Assembly (NCBI GenBank): GCA_964593045.1
Contig: CAZQJQ010000002.1
Location: 1-64,000, forward strand
DNA from: JAOAHC01 sp964593045
GTDB taxonomy: Bacteria > Bacillota > Clostridia > TANB77 > CAG-465
Direction of reading: 5' to 3'
Length of the DNA: 64,000 nucleotides
Below, piece after piece: positions 17,079 to 25,849 of the stretch. Both the position numbers and the translations under genes were made by a program. The notes beneath the pieces are model-generated. The model saw only the letters and a list, made by a program, of their open reading frames with translations. It was not told the origin of the DNA and made no database searches. How positions within the stretch are numbered: the stretch's first letter is position 1; every line of letters starts with the position of its first letter.

Positions 17079-17113
17079 AAAAAAAAAATAAGTGGCCACA
17101 ATATGTGACCACC
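17079..17113 (-). terminator. Terminator of the 17.1-kb gene
   Basis: Stem GTGGTCAC / GTGGCCAC (one mismatch) with an A/T loop and a long T run on the minus strand, between the 17121 stop and hydC. Confidence 0.75.
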
Positions 17114-17120
17114 AAAAAAC

Positions 17121-17549
17121 TTATGATACCATTTGTTCTTGACTTTGAAGATGAATAGTATATTTCACCCCATCAAATTCAATAAATGGTACTTGAACGA
17201 ATGCATTTTTTATTACAACTATGTTTTCAGTCTTGCCATAATACTTTTGCCCTTCATGCAAAACAGCAAAAGTCACCCCATCTTCATCAGATTCAACATA
17301 TTTATATGAATCTTCTATAGTACCAAGAGGTACTAAGGTGTATTTTTTGCCCTGCTCAATTACAGGAAACTCTTCTTCCGAAGATGATACTGACTCCGTA
17401 GGAGTTACTTTATTCATCCTATCAATATATGCATTAAGAGCATACTTTGCATAGAATACTGCTACAAGATAGATGGATAATGCAAGTAATGCAATCCCAA
17501 CTTTTTGTAACCGTTTGTCTTTTTGATCATTCGTTAGATTTTTCCACAT
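17121..17549 (-). CDS. Single-pass membrane protein of unknown function
   Basis: 142 aa from ATG 17549, with AAGGAGG seven bases upstream. A charged cytoplasmic stretch (MWKNLTNDQKDKRLQK) precedes one membrane helix (VGIALLALSIYLVAVFYAKYA) and an extracytoplasmic domain of about 100 residues rich in Glu, Val and Tyr (KYTLVPLGTIEDSYKYVE, VPFIEFDGVKYTIHL). The outer domain is predicted to be beta-rich. No family is recognised. It is a single-gene transcript with its own promoter and terminator, and its DNA is less AT-rich than that of its neighbours. Confidence 0.75.
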   Translation of the reverse strand: MWKNLTNDQKDKRLQKVGIALLALSIYLVAVFYAKYALNAYIDRMNKVTPTESVSSSEEEFPVIEQGKKYTLVPLGTIEDSYKYVESDEDGVTFAVLHEGQKYYGKTENIVVIKNAFVQVPFIEFDGVKYTIHLQSQEQMVS

Positions 17550-17599
17550 TCTAATTCCTCCTTGCAATTATGCAAAAATATTTTTTGATTTACATAATT

Positions 17600-17628
17600 A
17601 TTTTAACATAAATTTATATAAATTGCAA
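17600..17628 (-). promoter_or_regulatory. Promoter of the 17.5-kb membrane-protein gene
   Basis: On the minus strand: TTGCAA (17628-17623), 17 bp, TAAAAT (17605-17600), about 50 bp upstream of the ATG. Confidence 0.6.
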
Positions 17629-17633
17629 GGATT

Positions 17634-18266
17634 TTACCTAAGGTTCTTCTCTCCAGCTATTTTTTTATCAAGTTCATTACACATATTTTGATATCCATCA
17701 TTTTTTGCCACTTCACTATGACTATATGTTTTTTTAGATAATGTGTCTTTTAGAAGTGATTTTTGTTTTTGTTTTAACATTGTTTCATATTTTTTTTCAA
17801 ATTCTTTATCAATATATCTTCTTTTAGTATATCTTCCATATTCATCTGTCTCAAGTGCACCTATGTAGTTAGTTGTTTGAGACTTAACATCATCTTTATT
17901 AAAAAATCCTTTAAATAACGAATACTGTGTTTCATACAATCTCATATAATATTCTTTAGTCTGATTCAAATATCTACCATCATGTAATCTTAATATAGCA
18001 GGATCAACTAAATATTCTTTTCCAGAAAGTTCAGTACATTTTCCCATTTCATTTGGATCATCATATGAAACACGAATTTTTTGGAGTTTCTTACCTTCTA
18101 TTTCTACCATATCATTATCATCAATCCATATGTCAGTTTTTATTCCTGTAGAGTTACTTATATATGACAAATCTGACTGTTTTATATCTGCATAACTATT
18201 TACTCTTTTATTTGTTTCATTTTGTATATTTTTATTCTCTTTTTTTCCTAAATTAAAAATACCCAT
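17634..18266 (-). CDS. Hypothetical lysine-rich cytoplasmic protein
   Basis: 210 aa with no signal peptide or membrane segment. It begins MGIFNLGKKENKNIQNE and has a central section with KKLQKIRVSYDDPNEMGKC and VDPAILRLHDGRYLNQ. The C-terminus is a helical, strongly basic region (EKKYETMLKQKQKSLLKD) likely to form a coiled coil. I do not recognise the family. It follows fba (50 bp) on the same strand and may be transcribed with it and the coiled-coil gene upstream. GAGGTAGATAT precedes the ATG. Confidence 0.7.
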   Translation of the reverse strand: MGIFNLGKKENKNIQNETNKRVNSYADIKQSDLSYISNSTGIKTDIWIDDNDMVEIEGKKLQKIRVSYDDPNEMGKCTELSGKEYLVDPAILRLHDGRYLNQTKEYYMRLYETQYSLFKGFFNKDDVKSQTTNYIGALETDEYGRYTKRRYIDKEFEKKYETMLKQKQKSLLKDTLSKKTYSHSEVAKNDGYQNMCNELDKKIAGEKNLR

Positions 18267-18315
18267 ATATCTACCTCTGTTATTACTTTATTATTTTAAC
18301 TAAATTTGTTAAAAT

Positions 18316-19260
18316 TTACATCATATTTTCACTACCAAGTGCGTTCTCTATTTTAGATATAACCATTTTTTTAACTTCTGTTCTTGCAAGACCTAAATAT
18401 TTTCTAGGATCAAATACTTCTGGTGTTTCTACAAAGCATTCTCGTATACTTGCTGTCATTGCTAAACGAATATCACTATCAACATTTATTTTACAAATAC
18501 CAAGTTTTGAGGCTTGTCTTAACATATCTTCAGGAACACCTCTTGCTCCTGGTATGTTTCCACCATATTTATTACATTTCTCAACGAACTCTTGAGGGAC
18601 TGATGAAGCACCATGTAGCACCAATGGATAATTTGGCATTAAATCTGATATTTCTTTTAAAATATCAAATCTAAGTCTTGGCTCTCCTTTAAATTTATAT
18701 GCACCATGACTTGTACCAATTGCAATAGCAAGTGAATCGCACCCTGTCTTTTCTACAAATTCTACTGCTTGTTTTGGTGATGTATACATTGCATCATCTT
18801 CTTTTACATTTACATCATCTTCTACACCTGCAAGCTTACCAAGTTCAGCTTCAACCACTACTCCTCTTGGATGAGCATATTCTACAACTTTTTTTGTAAG
18901 TGCAACATTTTCATCAAAACTATATTTTGAACCATCGATCATAACAGATGTAAATCCTGAATCAATACACATTTTACATGTTTCAAAATCAGGTCCATGA
19001 TCTAGGTGTAGAGCAATCGGAATATCAGCACCTGCCTCTTTATTACATTCCACTGCTGCTTCTAACATTTTTTTCAAATATACAACATTTGCATATTTAA
19101 TCGCACTTGAAGAAACTTGTAAAATAACCGGTGATTTTTTTTCTCTTGCTGCTTCTACAATTCCTTGTATGATCTCCATATTGTTAATGTTAAATGCACC
19201 TATTGCATAATTACCTTCATATGCTTTTTTAAACATCTCTTTGGTTGTTGTAAGTCCCAT
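18316..19260 (-). CDS. fba: Class II fructose-bisphosphate aldolase
   Basis: 314 aa. It cleaves fructose-1,6-bisphosphate to dihydroxyacetone phosphate and glyceraldehyde-3-phosphate in glycolysis. Zinc-binding motifs are ALHLDHGPDFETC (about residue 80), VVEAELGKLAGVED, IAIGTSHGAYKF and LVLHGASSVP. The phosphate-binding GICKINVDSDIRLA is present. It resembles the Bacillus-type FbaA rather than the tagatose-bisphosphate aldolases, although these are close relatives. AGGGGG lies upstream of the ATG. It is placed 12 bp after a coiled-coil orphan, an unusual neighbour for a glycolytic gene. Confidence 0.95.
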   Translation of the reverse strand: MGLTTTKEMFKKAYEGNYAIGAFNINNMEIIQGIVEAAREKKSPVILQVSSSAIKYANVVYLKKMLEAAVECNKEAGADIPIALHLDHGPDFETCKMCIDSGFTSVMIDGSKYSFDENVALTKKVVEYAHPRGVVVEAELGKLAGVEDDVNVKEDDAMYTSPKQAVEFVEKTGCDSLAIAIGTSHGAYKFKGEPRLRFDILKEISDLMPNYPLVLHGASSVPQEFVEKCNKYGGNIPGARGVPEDMLRQASKLGICKINVDSDIRLAMTASIRECFVETPEVFDPRKYLGLARTEVKKMVISKIENALGSENMM

Positions 19261-19272
19261 ATATATTACCCC

Positions 19273-20631
19273 CTATTTTCTTACTGGGCTATCTTGTTTA
19301 ATTTGTCTTTTTTCTTTTTGTAAATTATCAGAATAACCCTTTAACCTATTTATATCACTCTTCATTATAACGTTTTTAGATTTAACCCTACCAAGCTCTT
19401 CATCAAATCCAAATGCCTTTTTATCTTTATCTTTTTTACTAGTACTTGAATCTGGTGCTGAATCAATAGTATTGTTATTAATAGAAGAGGTATAACCTGC
19501 TATTTCATTTGCTTTATCTATATATTCTTGTGCTTTTACATTGTTCCCTTTTTCCATTTCTTCTTCAGCTTTAAATATAAAATTATCAATAACATCTTTT
19601 TGTGAATCTACTTGTTCGGTCTGTACATCAACCATTTGTTCAGTATTTTGTTCTTGTTTTTTGTCAGCGATGTTTTTGTCATCACCCATTAAACTTTTTT
19701 CTTTTTTATCTGTATATACACCTAATTTTTTCTGTTCTACATTATCATATTCTTGTTTTCTCTGTTGCATAGTAAATAGTTCTTCAATAGTAGGTTCCAT
19801 ATGCTCTAAATATATGTTTTCTTTAATTAGTTCACGTTGAAGATTATCAATTTTACTATCATATTCATTAGCAGATATACTTCCATTAGAGTATTTATTG
19901 CTAAGTTGTATTATTTCTTCATTAATAGCTTCTATTCTATTTTGTACTTTATCATACTTTGCAATACTATTTCCTCTATTTTTTTCAATTTTATATTCTC
20001 CACGCATTTCATACCTTAAGAAATTAGATTCTTTTTTAGATACTTCTTTATCATCTTGTGATATGTATTTACCAGTCAAAGAATAATATTTACTATCAAT
20101 TTTTTTAATATAGTTTTGATATAGCAAATACTTATTTTCTAATTCTTCATTGCTTGTCCACACTTCATTATTTTTTGCAAGAGATTTATCAACTTCTAAT
20201 TTTAAGTTATAGTATTCTTCAATCATTGCAGCATAAATCATTTTTAAAATTTCTTCTCTTTCATTGTTATAATCTTCATCAGAAAGTCCTTCTTTTTTCT
20301 TTAACATATCATCTGCCATTTTTTCAGGATCTGATAAATTTTTAGAATTACCACTTGCTACTTTTCTTTTTATTTCATTTTCTGTCTTTTGTTTTTGTTT
20401 TCTTTTCTTTTCTTCAATGTCTTTTTTCATTACTTCCATTTTGGAATAAGTATTTTGTTTTAATGAATTAAAGAATTCCTCTTGTACATCAACTTTAAAC
20501 TTATTACTATTTCTTGCATATCTATCAAGTAATACTTCAGATGCTTGTTCATATGAAGGTTTACTTGATGATTCTCCTCTTCCTTTTAATTCTTCCATTA
20601 CGTTTTCATATTCAGATTTATTTAAATACAT
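19273..20631 (-). CDS. Large coiled-coil hypothetical protein
   Basis: 452 aa, highly charged and almost entirely helical. Long heptad-rich stretches include MEVMKKDIEEKKRKQKQK, EREEILKMIYAAMIEEYYN and NRIEAINEEIIQLSNKYSN. The C-terminal third is low-complexity (EQNTEQMVDVQTEQVDSQ) and ends with KRQIKQDSPVRK. There is no signal peptide or membrane helix. I do not recognise a family; it looks like a cytoplasmic scaffold or filament-type protein. It is the first gene of a likely unit with fba and the 210-aa orphan. AGGAG precedes the ATG. Confidence 0.75.
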   Translation of the reverse strand: MYLNKSEYENVMEELKGRGESSSKPSYEQASEVLLDRYARNSNKFKVDVQEEFFNSLKQNTYSKMEVMKKDIEEKKRKQKQKTENEIKRKVASGNSKNLSDPEKMADDMLKKKEGLSDEDYNNEREEILKMIYAAMIEEYYNLKLEVDKSLAKNNEVWTSNEELENKYLLYQNYIKKIDSKYYSLTGKYISQDDKEVSKKESNFLRYEMRGEYKIEKNRGNSIAKYDKVQNRIEAINEEIIQLSNKYSNGSISANEYDSKIDNLQRELIKENIYLEHMEPTIEELFTMQQRKQEYDNVEQKKLGVYTDKKEKSLMGDDKNIADKKQEQNTEQMVDVQTEQVDSQKDVIDNFIFKAEEEMEKGNNVKAQEYIDKANEIAGYTSSINNNTIDSAPDSSTSKKDKDKKAFGFDEELGRVKSKNVIMKSDINRLKGYSDNLQKEKRQIKQDSPVRK

Positions 20632-20876
20632 TTTTTCATCTCCTCACATATATACAATAATCTTATTCGATCTATATTATAGATTTTATCACTTAAATTA
20701 TATTATTTCAATACTTTTAGTCATTAATGTAATATTTTTATAATTATTAATATACAATATTTATTATATAGTAATAACATACAAAATATTTTCTGCTTTT
20801 TTAATTATATTTTCAATAATTTTACTCTACATTTTTGTATAAACTATATATTTTCATATTTTTGAAAGGAGTTAAT
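20632..20876. other. AT-rich divergent intergenic region
   Basis: 245 bp between the divergent coiled-coil gene and asnB. It must contain two promoters, but the sequence is so AT-rich that none stands out. No T-box or other riboswitch structure is apparent before asnB. Confidence 0.6.
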
Positions 20877-22730
20877 ATGTGTGGTATATGTGGCTATGTA
20901 AATTACATGGAATATATAACTAATGAGAATGAGATTTTAAATATGAATAGTAAACTAAAAAAAAGAGGTCCTGATTCACAAAAGATATATGTAAACAAAA
21001 ATACAGCATTTGGTCATTCAAGACTTAGTATTATTGACATTGATAACGGAACACAACCGATGATAAAAAAACATAATGAAAATAATTATGTTATAGTATA
21101 TAACGGTGAGATATATAACACAAAAGAAGTTCGTGATTTACTTATATCTAAAGGTTATTCATTTTTTAGTAACTGTGATACAGAAGTTGTTCTTACTGCA
21201 TATATAGAATTTAGAGAAAATGTAGCTAATATACTAAATGGAATATTTGCATTTGCAATATATGATGAAACTAAAAATACAGTTTTTTTATGTAGAGACC
21301 ATTTAGGCATAAAACCATTATTTTACTCTTTAACAGAAGATAATACATTTATTTTTTCATCGGAAATAAAAGGAATACTAGCCCATTCTAAAGTAGATGC
21401 TATAGTTGATAAAAATGGCTTATTAGAACTATTTGGTGTTGGTCCTGCACATACTCCAGGTATTACTTACTTTAAAAATATATATGAACTAAAAGCAGGA
21501 CATTATGCAATATTCTCAGAAAAAAAATTACATATACAAAAATATTGGGATCTTACAACAAAACAATGTAACGACACAATAGATGAAGCGGTGGAAAAAA
21601 TACGATATCTAGTTACGGATGCCGTAAAAAGGCAATTAATATCTGATGTTGGAGTATCAACTATGTTATCTGGCGGAATTGATTCTAGCATAATAACAAT
21701 GATTGCAAAAAAACATTTAGGAACTTTAGATACCTTTTCTATTGATTTTGATAATAACGATAAAAACTTTATGTCAAATGAATATCAAATTTCAAGAGAT
21801 AGTGATTATGTAAATATAATGAGAGAATATTTAGATACAAGTCATCATAATATTTTTTTTGATAACACTACATTATTTGAACTTTTGGCCGACTCTATGA
21901 TAGCAAGAGATGTTCCATCTATGGCAGATATAGATTCATCAATGTTTGCATTTTGTAAAAGTATACAAGAATATGGATTTAAAGTATGTCTTTCTGGAGA
22001 ATGCTCAGATGAAATATTTGGTGGATATCCTTGGTATTATAGGGCAAAACTTGCAAATAGCAATACATTTCCTTGGTCATTATCTAAAAAAGAAAGAAAT
22101 TTAATTACAAAAAAAGGCCTTTTTAAAGATGGGCAGTTATCAAATTATATTAATTTTAGGTATAACGAAACACTTAGTAATGTTAAACATAAAGATGATT
22201 TGGATTTTTTTGAAAATAGATTTAGAAATATAACATACCTAACCGTTAAATGGTTTATGAATACACTAGTAGAAAGAACAGACAGAATGTCGATGTCTAA
22301 TTCACTTGAAGTAAGAGTACCATATGCTGACTTTAGAATATTTGATTATGTATATAACTTGCCAGCAAAGTATAAACTTGGAATAAATGATATATCGGAT
22401 GAAGTAACCGAGAAAAACTTACTCAGACTAGCTTTTGAAAAAGATATTCCAAATGAGATTATACATAGAAAAAAATCCCCTTTTCCAAAAACATATGATC
22501 CAAAATATTTAAATTTAGTAGAAAATGAAATATTAAATATATTAAAGAATAAAAAATCAAAAATTGTACAGATTGTACAAAAAGAATATATAATAGATAC
22601 AATCAATCAAAATGGAAAAAATTTAAAAGAAAATTGGTTTGGTCAGTTAATGACATATCCTCAAACACTTGCATATTTAATTCAAATAGAATATTGGTTA
22701 AATATATATAACATAGAATTAGATATATAA
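20877..22730 (+). CDS. asnB: Glutamine-hydrolysing asparagine synthase
   Basis: 617 aa from ATG 20877, with AAAGGAG five bases upstream; this start places the catalytic Cys at position 2 (MCGICGY), as required after Met removal. The N-terminal Ntn glutamine amidotransferase has RGPDSQ, GHSRLSIID and VYNGEIYN. The C-terminal synthetase has the PP-loop LSGGIDSSI, LSGECSDEIFGGYPWY and RTDRMSMSNSLEVRVP. It makes asparagine from aspartate, glutamine and ATP. It is a stand-alone gene. The sequence is of the AsnB/AsnO type rather than an antibiotic- or peptidoglycan-amidating relative, but the substrate is inferred. Confidence 0.93.
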   Translation: MCGICGYVNYMEYITNENEILNMNSKLKKRGPDSQKIYVNKNTAFGHSRLSIIDIDNGTQPMIKKHNENNYVIVYNGEIYNTKEVRDLLISKGYSFFSNCDTEVVLTAYIEFRENVANILNGIFAFAIYDETKNTVFLCRDHLGIKPLFYSLTEDNTFIFSSEIKGILAHSKVDAIVDKNGLLELFGVGPAHTPGITYFKNIYELKAGHYAIFSEKKLHIQKYWDLTTKQCNDTIDEAVEKIRYLVTDAVKRQLISDVGVSTMLSGGIDSSIITMIAKKHLGTLDTFSIDFDNNDKNFMSNEYQISRDSDYVNIMREYLDTSHHNIFFDNTTLFELLADSMIARDVPSMADIDSSMFAFCKSIQEYGFKVCLSGECSDEIFGGYPWYYRAKLANSNTFPWSLSKKERNLITKKGLFKDGQLSNYINFRYNETLSNVKHKDDLDFFENRFRNITYLTVKWFMNTLVERTDRMSMSNSLEVRVPYADFRIFDYVYNLPAKYKLGINDISDEVTEKNLLRLAFEKDIPNEIIHRKKSPFPKTYDPKYLNLVENEILNILKNKKSKIVQIVQKEYIIDTINQNGKNLKENWFGQLMTYPQTLAYLIQIEYWLNIYNIELDI

Positions 22731-22784
22731 AAAAAAGGAGTATATACATAATAACGTATATACTCTTTAAATTTAACAATGTCA

Positions 22785-23102
22785 TTACATCATATCTCTT
22801 CTATCTTTTACCTTTATCATCCTTCTTCTTTTTTTGTTTTCATACATTGGTCGTAAAACAACAACCAAAGAAAAAATAAGCATAACGATAGAAACCACTA
22901 TTCCTGTTGGTATGTATACCCACACATACATTGCATCTGCTCCATCTCTTCTTGCAAAAAAATGTGCAAAAACAAAACCAACAAATGAAACGAATGAAGA
23001 AAACAGTAAAATCTTTCTTGCTAGTTTTTCTTCCATAAGTTTCTCAGAAATCGAACCAACTAACAGTAATATTAGGCACAGACAAAATAATTCTTCAGTC
23101 AT
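22785..23102 (-). CDS. Small membrane protein of unknown function (105 aa)
   Basis: Starts at ATG 23102, which overlaps the stop of the upstream gene, with AAGGAG ten bases before it. It has three hydrophobic stretches (ELFCLCLILLLVGSISEK, ILLFSSFVSFVGFVFAHFF, VWVYIPTGIVVSIVMLIFS) and a very basic C-terminus (ENKKRRRMIKVKDRRDM). No family is recognised. It is the last of three small membrane proteins encoded together on this strand. Confidence 0.65.
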   Translation of the reverse strand: MTEELFCLCLILLLVGSISEKLMEEKLARKILLFSSFVSFVGFVFAHFFARRDGADAMYVWVYIPTGIVVSIVMLIFSLVVVLRPMYENKKRRRMIKVKDRRDMM

Positions 23103-23421
23103 TTTCTTTTTTCTCCTTATCATCACATGTCATTATTACCTTCTGATTATGTTCAAAAACAAAGTCCAATTGCTCATCTTCTTCTTTTACTTGATTTTTT
23201 TCTTTCTCAAATGTAAAATTGAAATCGTCTATATCTGCCTTGTCTACTGAAGATTTGTCTGCTGAATTTTGGCTTGTTTCTTTGTCACTTTCCATAATGT
23301 ATGGAAAAAGTTCATGTCCTCTGTACTTCTTATTCTTCAAAGAAATTATAATAAAATATAATGCCATAAAAATAAAGACACAAACGCCAAATCCAATTAC
23401 AGCAAACATAAAGTCAGTCAT
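23095..23421 (-). CDS. Membrane-anchored acidic protein (108 aa)
   Basis: One N-terminal membrane segment (FMFAVIGFGVCVFIFMALYF) is followed by a cytoplasmic acidic domain (DKETSQNSADKSSVDKAD, EKEKNQVKEEDEQLDF). No family is recognised. AAAGGAG lies seven bases before the ATG. It is the middle gene of the three-gene small-membrane-protein unit and overlaps the downstream gene by 8 bp, indicating coupled translation. Confidence 0.65.
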   Translation of the reverse strand: MTDFMFAVIGFGVCVFIFMALYFIIISLKNKKYRGHELFPYIMESDKETSQNSADKSSVDKADIDDFNFTFEKEKNQVKEEDEQLDFVFEHNQKVIMTCDDKEKKEND

Positions 23422-23423
23422 AA

Positions 23424-23639
23424 CTATTCTCCTTTCAACTTTAATCTAGTTTTTGATTTTTCTTCTGACTGTACATTGCTGACTAAAAAAATGACAAGTC
23501 CTGCAATCACAAGACAAATTCCTGAGATTCGGACAATGAATATAGGTTTTGTGAAAATCAAAACCAATAACAGAAAAAAAGAAAAAGTATAGAATGTCAA
23601 AAGTATTCTTGTTGCTTCTTTACATATGAATTTTTTCAT
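23424..23639 (-). CDS. Two-helix membrane protein (71 aa)
   Basis: Starts at ATG 23639 with GGAGG seven bases upstream. Two hydrophobic segments (ILLTFYTFSFFLLLVLIF and ISGICLVIAGLVIFLVSNV) are followed by a short basic tail (EEKSKTRLKLKGE). No family is recognised. It is the first gene of a unit with the two following small membrane proteins (2 bp gap, then overlap), which may form one complex. Confidence 0.65.
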   Translation of the reverse strand: MKKFICKEATRILLTFYTFSFFLLLVLIFTKPIFIVRISGICLVIAGLVIFLVSNVQSEEKSKTRLKLKGE

Positions 23640-23702
23640 ATGTACACCTCCCAAAATATTAATTTTTTTTTATTATTGTCAATATGTATATATTTTAACA
23701 TA

Positions 23703-23740
23703 GAAAAATGATATAGTCAATAAAACTATATCATTTACAT
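23703..23740 (-). terminator. Hairpin between HD-domain gene and small membrane genes
   Basis: Perfect 10-bp stem ATGATATAGT / ACTATATCAT (23708-23717 and 23725-23734), loop of 7, within A/T runs. It is downstream of the 23798 stop on the minus strand. Confidence 0.7.
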
Positions 23741-23797
23741 AATTTTTATATAATTTTGTATTAATTTATATTATTTAAATAATATTATTATTAAATT

Positions 23798-24385
23798 CTA
23801 TATTATGTTTATATCGGATTTTTCTTTTTTATTTAGACTCTTTATTCTAAGCAACAATTCATTTTTTATATTATCTAACACTTCAATTCGTTTTGATACT
23901 TTATCTGGGCGATGAGCTTTAGCATCTGCATATTGCATTCTTAATAATCTTATATATTTATTTAGATCCTTATTTTCTACATTATCTAAATCTATCATTG
24001 TATCATGATTTTTTATTAAGAATAAAATTTCATCAGATTCTTCTTTATCTACACTTAACCTTTCAAGTATTTTTTTAGACATTAAATATGATACTTCAGC
24101 ATGTCCATGAAAATGTCTTATTTCCTCATCTTGATATGAATGAGGTTTACCTATATCATGAAGTAAAAGTGCCAAACGTAATATGTGATCTTTAGGACTA
24201 TTTTCAAGCGCTAATATAGTATGATTAAAAACATCTAAATGGTGATGTGGGTGATTATGCATAAAACCAATCATATCACCAATTTCAGGAATTATTTCTA
24301 ATATTTTTTTAATATTTTTTTCGTTTTCTAACTCATCTTTTATATTATCACTCTGAATCAGGTTTTTTAACCAACTATTTTCCAT
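23798..24385 (-). CDS. HD-domain phosphohydrolase
   Basis: 195 aa HD-superfamily protein. Metal-binding residues are seen in HHHLDVFNHTILALE, LALLLHDIGKPH and RHFHGHAEVSY, the order H...HD...H...D expected of these hydrolases. The layout resembles the HD module of CCA-adding enzymes and of short 'HDIG' proteins that act on nucleotides or RNA 2',3'-cyclic phosphates. The C-terminal helices (RLLRMQYADAKAHRPD) include the fifth ligand candidate. The substrate is unknown. It follows gatB by 19 bp and may belong to the gatCAB transcript. AAAGGAC precedes the ATG. Confidence 0.85.
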   Translation of the reverse strand: MENSWLKNLIQSDNIKDELENEKNIKKILEIIPEIGDMIGFMHNHPHHHLDVFNHTILALENSPKDHILRLALLLHDIGKPHSYQDEEIRHFHGHAEVSYLMSKKILERLSVDKEESDEILFLIKNHDTMIDLDNVENKDLNKYIRLLRMQYADAKAHRPDKVSKRIEVLDNIKNELLLRIKSLNKKEKSDINII

Positions 24386-24404
24386 AATACAGTCCTTTAT
24401 TTTT

Positions 24405-25838
24405 CTATTTACTTAGAATTTCAATCAGTAATTTATTTATAATCTGAGGATTAGCTTTACCTTTTGATTCTTTCATAATTTGTCCTACTAAAAATCCTAT
24501 TGCTTTATCTTTTCCTGCTTTGTAATCTGCTACAGATTGTGGATTTTCCAAAACCACTTTCTCAACCATTTCTTTTATAGCAGATTCATCTGTTATCTGT
24601 ACAAGTCCTTTTTCTTTTACAATTTCTTCAGCATCTTTTCCTGTTTCAAACATATCTATAAAGACTTTTTTAGCAATTGCAGAACTTATTACCCCTTTAT
24701 CAGTTAATATTACTAATTTAGCTAAATTTTGGGGAGTTACTTTTGAATTACTTATTGTTATTTCTGATTCGTTTAACATTTTAGCAAAATCACTCATAAT
24801 CCAGTTTGAAACTGCTTTTGGATTATTACATATTGAAACTGTTTTTTCAAAGAATTCAGCCAATTCTTTTGATGAAGTTATTTGTTCACTATCATATTCT
24901 GGAAGATTGAATTCGCTCATATATCTTTCCTTCTTTATATGTGGTAATTCTGGTAAATTGTTTTTTATATTCTCTATGTATTCATCACTTAGAACTATAG
25001 GGGCAAGATCCGGTTCAGGAAAATATCTATAATCATTTGCATCTTCTTTTGAACGCATTGCATATCCATAACCTTTATCATCATCCCATCTTCTTGTTTC
25101 TTGATATATTACTCCACCATTTTCAATTTCATTTATTTGTCTATCAATCTCAAATTTTATGGATCTTTCAATTGACTTAAATGAATTTAAATTTTTAGTT
25201 TCTGTTCTTGTACCAAACTTAGTTTGGCCTTTAGGTCTTACAGATAAATTAACATCACATCTAAGTGAACCTTCTTGCATTTTACAATCAGATACTTCTA
25301 AGTATTCAAGTATTGATTTTAGTGTTTGCATATACATTACAGCTTCTTCAGCTGATCTCATATCAGGTTCAGATACTATCTCTATTAAAGGAACGGCACA
25401 TCTATTCATATCAACTAATGTATCTCCTGTATATGGATCATGTATTAATTTTCCTGCATCTTCTTCTATATGTATTCTTGTTATTCCTACTCTTTTTGTT
25501 TTATCTCCAACTTTAAAATCTAAATATCCACCTATACAAAGTGGTAAATCATACTGTGATGTTTGATATGCTTTTGGTAAATCAGGATAAAAATAATTTT
25601 TCCTATCTTGTTTTGAAAATCTAGATATTTTACAGTTTGTAGCAAGTCCAGCTTTAGTTGCATATTCTACTACTTTACCATTTAATACTGGTAATACTCC
25701 TGGCATTCCTGTACATATAGGGCAACAATGAGTATTAGGATCTGAACCAAATTCTGTAGAACATCCACAATACATTTTAGATTTTGTTGCAAGTTCAGCA
25801 TGTACTTCAAGTCCAATAACTACTTCATATTCTTTCAT
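24405..25838 (-). CDS. gatB: Asp-tRNA(Asn)/Glu-tRNA(Gln) amidotransferase subunit B
   Basis: 477 aa. GatB activates the misacylated tRNA carboxylate by ATP-dependent phosphorylation and receives ammonia from GatA. The N-terminus has VIGLEVHAELATKSKMYCG; zinc ligands are in CGCSTEFGSD and CCPICTGMPG. Later motifs are QYDLPLCIGGYL, IEEDAGKLIHD and DYRYFPEPDLAP. The C-terminal YqeY-like tRNA-binding tail (GFLVGQIMKESKGKANPQ) is complete. It is the third gene of gatCAB, 11 bp after gatA, and is needed to make Gln-tRNA (and possibly Asn-tRNA) indirectly. Confidence 0.97.
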   Translation of the reverse strand: MKEYEVVIGLEVHAELATKSKMYCGCSTEFGSDPNTHCCPICTGMPGVLPVLNGKVVEYATKAGLATNCKISRFSKQDRKNYFYPDLPKAYQTSQYDLPLCIGGYLDFKVGDKTKRVGITRIHIEEDAGKLIHDPYTGDTLVDMNRCAVPLIEIVSEPDMRSAEEAVMYMQTLKSILEYLEVSDCKMQEGSLRCDVNLSVRPKGQTKFGTRTETKNLNSFKSIERSIKFEIDRQINEIENGGVIYQETRRWDDDKGYGYAMRSKEDANDYRYFPEPDLAPIVLSDEYIENIKNNLPELPHIKKERYMSEFNLPEYDSEQITSSKELAEFFEKTVSICNNPKAVSNWIMSDFAKMLNESEITISNSKVTPQNLAKLVILTDKGVISSAIAKKVFIDMFETGKDAEEIVKEKGLVQITDESAIKEMVEKVVLENPQSVADYKAGKDKAIGFLVGQIMKESKGKANPQIINKLLIEILSK

Positions 25839-25849
25839 ACTCTTACCCC

